A stretch of 27,645 nt of DNA. It comes from Candidatus Bathyarchaeota archaeon. Lineage in GTDB: Archaea; Thermoproteota; Bathyarchaeia; Bathyarchaeales; UBA233. Of this stretch, positions 22,034 to 27,645 are shown in pieces. The translations under genes were made by a program, and so were the position numbers. Position 1 is the first letter of the stretch, and every line of letters begins with the position of its first letter. The notes under the pieces are model-generated. The model was given only the letters and a program-made list of their open reading frames with translations. It made no database searches and had not been told where the DNA came from. The stretch spans positions 6,784-34,428 of the forward strand of contig SMYP01000094.1 in NCBI GenBank assembly GCA_007050895.1, given 5' to 3'.

Positions 22034-23700
22034 TTTAAACCCTCCTTTTTGTTTTTAAAACATCTACCCGCCTGACAAGTCTTCTTAATAATATGCTGAA
22101 TGTACTCGTCTTTGAAGTACCGAAGTGTAGTGATAATCGGATTGGGCGCAGTTTGCCCGAGACCACAAAGACTGGCATCCCTTATGTAACCGCTGGATTT
22201 CTCTAATGCGGTTAAGTCTTCCAGTCTTCCGTTTCCCTGCGCGATACCTTCAAAAATTTCCTTTACCCTTGCTAGACCCACTCGACAAGGCGTACATTTG
22301 CCACACGACTCATCTACACAAAACTCTGTGAAGAACTTAGCAGTATCTACCATGCAGGAGCAGTCATCAAGAACGACGATTCCCCCAGACCCCATTATAG
22401 CTCCCGCTCTTTTTAGAGACTCGTAATCTATAGGTTGGTCCAGAAGAGTTTCAGGCAGACATCCGCCTGAGGGTCCACCGATCAACACCGCCTTAAACTT
22501 CTTCCCTTCCTGTACCCCTCCACCTATGTCAAAAACAACTTCTCTGAGTGTAGTTCCCATAGGAACCTCTATAAGTCCAGGGTTCTTGACTTTTCCCGTT
22601 AAAGAGAAACATTTTGTTCCTGTACATTTAGTTGTGCCAACTTTAGAAAACCATAACCCTCCATTCTGAACTATTAAAGGAATGTTCGCTAACGTCTCCA
22701 CATTCTGAATAAGCGTAGGTTTTCCCCACAATCCCGAATTTGCTGGATAAGGTGGACGCGGACGAGGCATAGCTCTTTTGCCTTCAACAGATGCAAGTAT
22801 TGCCGTTTCTTCTCCAGCCACAAAAGCTCCTGCACCCAATCTAAGTTCAACATTAAATTTAAAGGGAGTCTCAAGAATGCCATCACCCAGAAGCGACATT
22901 GATCTTGATTGGGTGATGGCTCTCTGCAAAGTCTGTATTGCTAGAGGATACTCGGCTCTTATGTAAATGTAACCTTTTTCTGCACCTATAGCGTATGCAG
23001 CTATTACCATCCCTTCAAGGATTGCGTGGGGATCGGCTTCGGCTAGGGTTCGGTTGGCAAAGACACCCGGATCTCCCTCGTCCAAGTTGGCTACTATATA
23101 TTTGGGCGAGCCATGGGATCTTGCGACAAGGCTCCATTTTTGCCCAGTCGGGAACCCGGCACCTCCACGTCCTCTGAGACCGCTGCTGAGAACTTCGTAA
23201 ATAACGCCTTGTGGAGTCATTGTAGCTAGGCATTTGACGAGTGCAGCGTATCCGCCCATTGCGATGTAATCTTGAATTCTTGAAGGGTTGATCCTACCGG
23301 CGTTTTTGAGAACCAGTCTTTTCTGTTTTTTGAAAGAAGCCGGGCTTTTGTACAACATCTCCTTGACAGGTAAGCCCAAAACGATGTGTTCCTGAACTAT
23401 TATCCGTGCTTTCTCAGGGGTAACACTCTCGTATAATGCAGGTCGTGAACGGTCTGCAGTGTCAACTATGACTGCGGGACCAACCGAGCAAGTACCGAAG
23501 CATCCTGTTTTGGCAACTTTGCATTCCCTTTCAACTCCAAATTCTTTCACTGCGTCTTCAAACGCTTGTAAAACCTTTAGAGCTCCAAAAGGGATGCATC
23601 CACTTGAGCAACATACATTTATCCTGTACTTATAAGCTCTCTGAAAATCCAATTCATGTTCAGCAATTGTCTGCAGGTCAGCAAGTTTCAACAAGTTCAC
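22030..23700 (-). CDS. hoxF: NAD(P)H-oxidising flavoprotein, HoxF/NuoF-like
   Basis: FMN subunit exchanging electrons with NAD(P)(H). In 556 residues there are an N-terminal thioredoxin-like [2Fe-2S] domain (C30/C31, C35, C67, C71), the FMN/NADH-binding domain (GLRGRGGAGFPTGQKW, 174-189; NLDEGDPG, 205-212), an SLBB region and the [4Fe-4S] motif ESCGKCTPCR (C466, C469, C472) with C512. It ends just after KTCQAGRC. Related HndC/HydB-type proteins continue here with a 2x[4Fe-4S] domain, which is absent. The start is uncertain: GTG 23700 overlaps hoxE by 23 bases, while TTG codons at 23694 or 23691 follow a GAGGTG. Confidence 0.92.
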   Translation of the reverse strand: MNLLKLADLQTIAEHELDFQRAYKYRINVCCSSGCIPFGALKVLQAFEDAVKEFGVERECKVAKTGCFGTCSVGPAVIVDTADRSRPALYESVTPEKARIIVQEHIVLGLPVKEMLYKSPASFKKQKRLVLKNAGRINPSRIQDYIAMGGYAALVKCLATMTPQGVIYEVLSSGLRGRGGAGFPTGQKWSLVARSHGSPKYIVANLDEGDPGVFANRTLAEADPHAILEGMVIAAYAIGAEKGYIYIRAEYPLAIQTLQRAITQSRSMSLLGDGILETPFKFNVELRLGAGAFVAGEETAILASVEGKRAMPRPRPPYPANSGLWGKPTLIQNVETLANIPLIVQNGGLWFSKVGTTKCTGTKCFSLTGKVKNPGLIEVPMGTTLREVVFDIGGGVQEGKKFKAVLIGGPSGGCLPETLLDQPIDYESLKRAGAIMGSGGIVVLDDCSCMVDTAKFFTEFCVDESCGKCTPCRVGLARVKEIFEGIAQGNGRLEDLTALEKSSGYIRDASLCGLGQTAPNPIITTLRYFKDEYIQHIIKKTCQAGRCFKNKKEGLK

Positions 23701-24169
23701 CTCTTAGCACTCGTTTGATTCTTTTAATTACAAGCTCTTTTGTTGCTTTCCCAATGACTTCATCATCTACAACAACAACTGGTGACATTGCACAGGCTCC
23801 AATGCACCGAGTGACAAAAAGCGAAAGTCTTCCATCAGGCGTGGTTTCTCCTCTTTTAATGTTGAATTCGCGTTCGATAGCTTGTATGATTTCTTCAACA
23901 CCTTTCACGTAACAAGCAGTTCCAAGACAACCTGTAACTATGTGCTCACCTGGCTTTTCCAAGTTAAAGAAACTGTAGAATGTTGCAACACCGAAAACGT
24001 GACTTGGGGGGAGATGAAGCGATTGGGAAAGATCCATCAAGAGTTCTTTGTCAAGATATCCGTAGATTCCTTGGGCTTTATGAAGTATTTCTAAAAGCGC
24101 GCTCGCATCATAGTTGAATTCTTTCAATTTTTTTTCTAATAATAAGCGGCGATTATCATCTTTGGACAA
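23678..24169 (-). CDS. hoxE: [2Fe-2S] diaphorase subunit, HoxE/NuoE-like
   Basis: Thioredoxin-like [2Fe-2S] subunit of the NAD-linked diaphorase. The 163 residues have an N-terminal helical part, the GVATFYSFF motif (60-68) and the four cluster ligands C81, C86 (TGCLGTACY), C122 and C126 (RCIGACAMSP). TTG start at 24167-24169 with GGAGGAG about seven bases upstream. First gene of the hoxEFUYH operon; its end overlaps hoxF. Confidence 0.93.
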   Translation of the reverse strand: MSKDDNRRLLLEKKLKEFNYDASALLEILHKAQGIYGYLDKELLMDLSQSLHLPPSHVFGVATFYSFFNLEKPGEHIVTGCLGTACYVKGVEEIIQAIEREFNIKRGETTPDGRLSLFVTRCIGACAMSPVVVVDDEVIGKATKELVIKRIKRVLRGELVETC

Positions 24170-24471
24170 AAATAAACTCCTCCAACACTGGGGTCTCCAT
24201 TTCTAAGTCTCACCCAGATCTCTCTGCGTGAGATACTCGAAATCTTAGCTATATAAGTTAGAGCCTGCAAAACCTTATCTTTAGTCGTAAAAAGTGGTAG
24301 TCTTATATGATTGAAGACCTTTCAATTATTCTCTTAAGGGAAATATGCGCCAACTCGCTCAGTTTATAAAATAAACTTTCAATTATCGCTATTTATAGAA
24401 AACATTAAAAGTTCCAATTGTGAATTACTTCAAATAATCTATCTGCTAATAGTAATTTAGGGAGGTTAAAT
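24170..24471. promoter_or_regulatory. Divergent hox/hyd control region
   Basis: 302 bases between the two divergent hydrogenase operons. For hox (minus strand) a good TATA element lies at 24251-24257 (TTATATA on that strand), and the inverted repeat TCTCAC/GTGAGA (24208-24213 and 24228-24233, 14-base spacer) falls right at the predicted transcript start near 24228. For hyd (plus strand) there is GTTTAT-AAA-ATAAAC (24362-24376), a perfect inverted repeat containing a TATA-like core, another AT-rich box at 24391-24398, and GGAGGT (24461-24466) as ribosome site. Confidence 0.5.
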
Positions 24472-26388
24472 ATGCGCATAATCTTGAAGGAAGACTTTGA
24501 AAAATTTGTTGATTCATTAATTAAAGATGACTCATTGAATGTTATAGGGGTTAAATCGAAAGGTGAAAAATTCGCTTTTGGACATCTTGATTCTGCTGGC
24601 GAATTACGACTTGATTATGACGTGACTATTCTGCCTCCAAAGAAGTATTTCTTTCCTCAGCGGGAGACTTTGGTTACTTATGATGTGGCTAACGGATTTG
24701 CTGCGAAGGATCCTGCCGACCTGAAACCCACAGTAATCCTTGGTGTTCACCCCTATGACATTGTAGCTTTGCTTCATATGGATGAGATTTTTAGAGAAAC
24801 CAAATCAGATCCTTACTATTTTGAAAAGAGAAAGTCATCCATCATCATTGGCGTTAACATCCAAAATATGTCCGAACGGTGTTTTGCGCCACAGATGGGC
24901 TGTGCTACAATTGACCATGGCTACGATTTGATGCTAACTGATCTTGGCAACAGGTACGCCATCAATATTGGTTCCCAGAAGGGAGAGCAACTTCTAGATA
25001 AGTATGCCAAGAACGTTACAGATGCTCTTGCAAGGGATGTTCAGCTAGTAGGTCAGAAAAAGCAGGAAATTATGAATATGTCCAAGCAGAAATTCGACTT
25101 TTCAACAGAGCTGATTCCTGAAATGTTGAGCAAGACTTATGGGCAAAGCGGTTTTTGGGAGAAACACTCCGAAAAATGCTTAGCTTGTGGTTCTTGTGTT
25201 CTGGTGTGTCCCACCTGCTATTGTTTTGACGTTAAGGATGATCCTCACTTATCGCTTGAACGCGGAGAGAGAATTAGAACATGGGATGGTTGCCTGCTAG
25301 AAGATTTTGCCAAAATTGCTTCAGGAGAAAACTTCCGTCCAACGAGACCAACAAGATACCGCCACAGATACTTCAAAAAAGGAAAATATCTGTTCGACCG
25401 ATTTGGTTTTGTTTCTTGTGTTGGTTGTGGTCGATGTTCTTCAAACTGTTTACCAGACATAGCTAACCCAGTAGCTCTACTCAACGATATGCACAAAGAA
25501 GTCCTTAATATGGGAGTACAGATAGACGCGCCAGTTGAGCCTGAAGTGAGCATTGAGACCGAAGGAAACATAAATTACGTTCCGAAGTTGGCAACAATTG
25601 TTAATAAAGTACCCATGACCACTAACGAAATGTTGTTCGAAATAAAATTGGACGACGGGTCCATACTGAATCAAATGCCGGGTCAGTTTGTTCAAGTTTC
25701 CGTTTTCGGCGTAGGTGAAGCACCAATTTCTGTGTCGTCATCTCCAACCAAGAAGGGCACTTTTCAACTTTGCGTGCGCAAAATAGGCAATGTAACTACT
25801 AGGTTACATATGCTTAATGTGGGAGACAAAATTGGCATTAGAGGTCCGTTTGGACACGGATTTGACACAGAATTCTTGAAAGGCAAAGATCTGCTGTTTG
25901 TTGCAGGCGGTCTAGGCATTGCACCTTTAAGGTCATTATTTAATTACGTTTTGGACAACAGAGCGGACTACGGCCGCGTTATTCTTCTCTACGGCTGCAA
26001 AGAACCACGTGAATTGCTTTTCGGCGATGAAATGGTTGCACTTGAAAAGAGAGATGACGTCGAATACAAGCCTACAGTTGATTGGTGTCCTGAAAATGAG
26101 CTTTGGACAGGCAACATAGGTGTAATTACAACTTTGATTCCTCAAGTCAATTTTGACCCAGAAAAAATATATGCAATTGTAGTTGGTCCACCAATCATGT
26201 ACAAATTCGTCATAGCAGACCTTAAAAAACGAAATGTTCCAGACGACCACATAATTCTCTCTCTTGAAAGGAGAATGAAATGCGGAGTTGGAAAATGCGG
26301 TCACTGCCAAATCAATCAAATATACGTGTGCAAAGATGGACCAGTGTTTAATTATTCAAATATTAAGGGAGTACCGGAGGCATTATAA
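24472..26388 (+). CDS. Fused sulfhydrogenase beta-gamma subunit (HydB-HydG)
   Basis: Electron-transfer and NADP(H)-reacting part of a group 3b hydrogenase, here one 638-residue protein. Residues 1-345 match HydB (beta, 4Fe-4S): CLACGSCVLVCP (C236/239/242/246) and CVGCGRCSSNC (C316/319/322/326). Residues about 365-638 match HydG (gamma, ferredoxin-NADP reductase fold): flavin loop APISVSSSP (417-425), pyridine-nucleotide motif GGLGIAPLRSL (479-489) and a C-terminal [2Fe-2S] site C604, C609, C612, C620. In Pyrococcus furiosus hydB and hydG are separate neighbouring genes; here the frame runs through without a stop, with a linker around 345-365. ATG 24472 with GGAGGT. It shares one base with hydD. 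Confidence 0.92.
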   Translation: MRIILKEDFEKFVDSLIKDDSLNVIGVKSKGEKFAFGHLDSAGELRLDYDVTILPPKKYFFPQRETLVTYDVANGFAAKDPADLKPTVILGVHPYDIVALLHMDEIFRETKSDPYYFEKRKSSIIIGVNIQNMSERCFAPQMGCATIDHGYDLMLTDLGNRYAINIGSQKGEQLLDKYAKNVTDALARDVQLVGQKKQEIMNMSKQKFDFSTELIPEMLSKTYGQSGFWEKHSEKCLACGSCVLVCPTCYCFDVKDDPHLSLERGERIRTWDGCLLEDFAKIASGENFRPTRPTRYRHRYFKKGKYLFDRFGFVSCVGCGRCSSNCLPDIANPVALLNDMHKEVLNMGVQIDAPVEPEVSIETEGNINYVPKLATIVNKVPMTTNEMLFEIKLDDGSILNQMPGQFVQVSVFGVGEAPISVSSSPTKKGTFQLCVRKIGNVTTRLHMLNVGDKIGIRGPFGHGFDTEFLKGKDLLFVAGGLGIAPLRSLFNYVLDNRADYGRVILLYGCKEPRELLFGDEMVALEKRDDVEYKPTVDWCPENELWTGNIGVITTLIPQVNFDPEKIYAIVVGPPIMYKFVIADLKKRNVPDDHIILSLERRMKCGVGKCGHCQINQIYVCKDGPVFNYSNIKGVPEAL

Positions 26389-27125
26389 TGAAACCAAAAG
26401 TTGCTTTCTTTGACTTTGCAGGCTGCGAAGGTGACCAACTGCAAGTGGCAAACTTGGAAGAAGAAATTTTAGACCTTCTAGGTCAAGTTGAAGTTGTGAG
26501 TTTCAGAGAAGTTATGAAGGAACACAGTAACAACTACGACATAGCGTTCGTCGAAGGGTCGTGTACTAGACTACAAGATGAAGATCGACTGAAACAAATC
26601 AGGGAGAACGCTAAAGTAGTTGTCGCCATCGGCTCGTGCGCCACAATCGGTGGCATTAACTCGTTGAAAAATTATCAGGATTTGGAAGATGTTAGGAGAA
26701 CCGTTTACGGCGACAAAGCCAAGTTGTTTGACACTTATGCAGCAAGACCTATAGATGCAGTGATACCTGTGGATGCTTACGTCCACGGATGTCCAATGAA
26801 TAGAGAAGAATTTCTTGATGTAGTGAAGTCACTTCTGCTGGGAAAGAAGCCAGAAATCCCTAACTATCCAGTTTGCGTTGAATGTAAGAAAAACGAGAAC
26901 ATATGTGCCTTTGAAAGAGGAGAATTCTGCATTGGCCCCGTCACTAGAGCAGGATGCAACTCTTGCTGCGTTAACGAAGGCACCAAATGCTGGGGATGCA
27001 GGGGCTTAGTGGATAATCCTAACGAAAACTCCCAGAAAGAAGTTTTGATAAAATACGGTCTCACGGTTGATGATGCAATTAAAAAGTTTAGGTTATATTT
27101 CGGTTGGCAGGAGAGAAAAAGATAA
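26388..27125 (+). CDS. hydD: Sulfhydrogenase small (delta) subunit, HydD-like
   Basis: Small subunit of the group 3b hydrogenase, relaying electrons from HydA to the beta-gamma protein. The 245 residues include the N-terminal cluster site, C84 (IGSCATIGG), C135 (VHGCPMN) and a C-terminal double-cluster domain (PVCVECKK, FCIGPVTRAGCNSCC, KCWGC). Oddity: the usual CxxC reads GCEGDQLQ, so the second proximal ligand is D16 (codon 26433-26435) rather than Cys. ATG shares its A with the TAA of the preceding gene, and the same TAATG junction joins it to hydA, so the three genes are tightly coupled. Confidence 0.92.
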   Translation: MKPKVAFFDFAGCEGDQLQVANLEEEILDLLGQVEVVSFREVMKEHSNNYDIAFVEGSCTRLQDEDRLKQIRENAKVVVAIGSCATIGGINSLKNYQDLEDVRRTVYGDKAKLFDTYAARPIDAVIPVDAYVHGCPMNREEFLDVVKSLLLGKKPEIPNYPVCVECKKNENICAFERGEFCIGPVTRAGCNSCCVNEGTKCWGCRGLVDNPNENSQKEVLIKYGLTVDDAIKKFRLYFGWQERKR

Positions 27126-27645
27126 TGTCAAATAAGAATTTTAATGTTGAAGTAAACCATGTGACACGCGTTGAAGGTCACGGAAACATCTACGTAAATG
27201 TAAGAAATGGAACTCTAGAGCGATGTGAATGGAACATTCCTGAAGCGCCACGCTTCTTTGAAGCTATGGTTGTAGGTCGCAACTGGAGTGAGTTGCACCA
27301 TATAACTTCTCGAATCTGTGGTATCTGCTCAATAGGGCACACACTTGCGTCATTAAAAGCTACTGAGGCAGCGATGGGCATAACAATAAGCAATCAAGAC
27401 CTCAAGCTTAGAAAACTGGCATTACACGCAGAGAACCTGCAAAGTCACATTTTGCACCTCGGCTTTCTAGTTCTTCCCGACTTGATGGGCGTTGGGTCAG
27501 TGATTCCGCTTGCTTCTTCTAATCCCGAAGAAGTCAAAATCGTTTTATACTTGCATAGACTTGCGAACGAAATGTCCAACATGCTCTGCGGCAGAACAAC
27601 ACATCCTCAAAGGTTGATACCAGGAGGCTTCTCCAAGATTCCATC
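27125..27645 (+). CDS. hydA: Sulfhydrogenase large (alpha) subunit, HydA-like, 3' end beyond window
   Basis: Catalytic H2-activating subunit of the group 3b enzyme. ATG at 27125 follows hydD by a TAATG overlap. The 173 visible codons have the family start (VTRVEGHGNI) and the L1 motif SRICGICSIGHTLAS (C65, C68), which supplies two of the four metal-binding cysteines. The frame is open to the last base, so the L2 motif and the C-terminus lie outside. Gene order B-G-D-A fits the Pyrococcus soluble hydrogenases. Confidence 0.92.
   Translation, partial: MSNKNFNVEVNHVTRVEGHGNIYVNVRNGTLERCEWNIPEAPRFFEAMVVGRNWSELHHITSRICGICSIGHTLASLKATEAAMGITISNQDLKLRKLALHAENLQSHILHLGFLVLPDLMGVGSVIPLASSNPEEVKIVLYLHRLANEMSNMLCGRTTHPQRLIPGGFSKIP

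Noticed and set aside
24307..24369. 20-codon plus-strand frame upstream of the hyd operon, a possible leader peptide
   Set aside because: Very short, not followed by an attenuator-like structure, and archaeal leader-peptide attenuation is not established for such genes.
1..27645. CRISPR array, insertion sequence, integrase or phage genes
   Set aside because: I found no regularly spaced repeats and no transposase- or integrase-like proteins. The window reads as ordinary chromosome with metabolic operons.

Overview
This window is archaeal chromosome. Evidence for this is an archaeal/eukaryotic-type elongation factor 2, a tRNA gene with encoded CCA, TATA (box A) elements about 25 bases before likely transcript starts, frequent GTG/TTG starts, short T-rich terminators, and heterodisulfide-reductase and F420-non-reducing-hydrogenase type genes. 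The gene set suits an anaerobic, tungsten- and nickel-using archaeon of the Bathyarchaeia, Korarchaeia or Asgard kind. I cannot settle the lineage from sequence reading alone.

Layout. 1-2588: an EF-2 paralog cut by the window edge, overlapped by an 8-oxoguanine DNA glycosylase gene. 2673-2750: tRNA with anticodon CAT. 2802-6073 (minus strand): a membrane polyferredoxin of the NapH/NosR type, a nicotinamidase-like hydrolase, an M24 (Xaa-Pro) peptidase and a MoaD-like sulfur carrier. 6311-8697: aldehyde:ferredoxin oxidoreductase (AOR) family tungstoenzyme plus a 4x[4Fe-4S] partner. 8801-11395 (minus): a ZnuABC-type metal ABC importer, divergent from a NikR regulator at 11526-11921. 12215-14578: a second, paralogous AOR plus 4x[4Fe-4S] pair.

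14609-27645 is a hydrogenase island. On the minus strand, HdrC-HdrB-MvhG-MvhA and a maturation protease form one operon (19006 down to 14609). HoxE-F-U-Y-H form a second operon (24169 down to 19349). Divergent from it on the plus strand, a fused HydB-HydG protein, HydD and HydA begin a sulfhydrogenase operon that runs out of the window at 27645. So three different cytosolic [NiFe] hydrogenases, resembling groups 3c, 3d and 3b, sit side by side.

How it may work together (inference). The AOR enzymes feed or drain low-potential electrons through their ferredoxin-like subunits. The three hydrogenases connect H2 with a thiol/heterodisulfide-type carrier (HdrBC), with NAD(H) (HoxEFU) and with NADP(H) or sulfur (HydBG). 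NikR and the metal importer may match nickel supply to hydrogenase demand, and MoaD supports the tungstopterin cofactor of AOR. Most notable oddities: EF-2 has lost the diphthamide histidine; HdrBC-MvhAG has no HdrA or MvhD beside it; HydB and HydG are fused; HydD has Asp in place of a proximal-cluster Cys; the two AOR operons share a palindrome-containing promoter element; and a hairpin-rich intergenic element lies after nikR.
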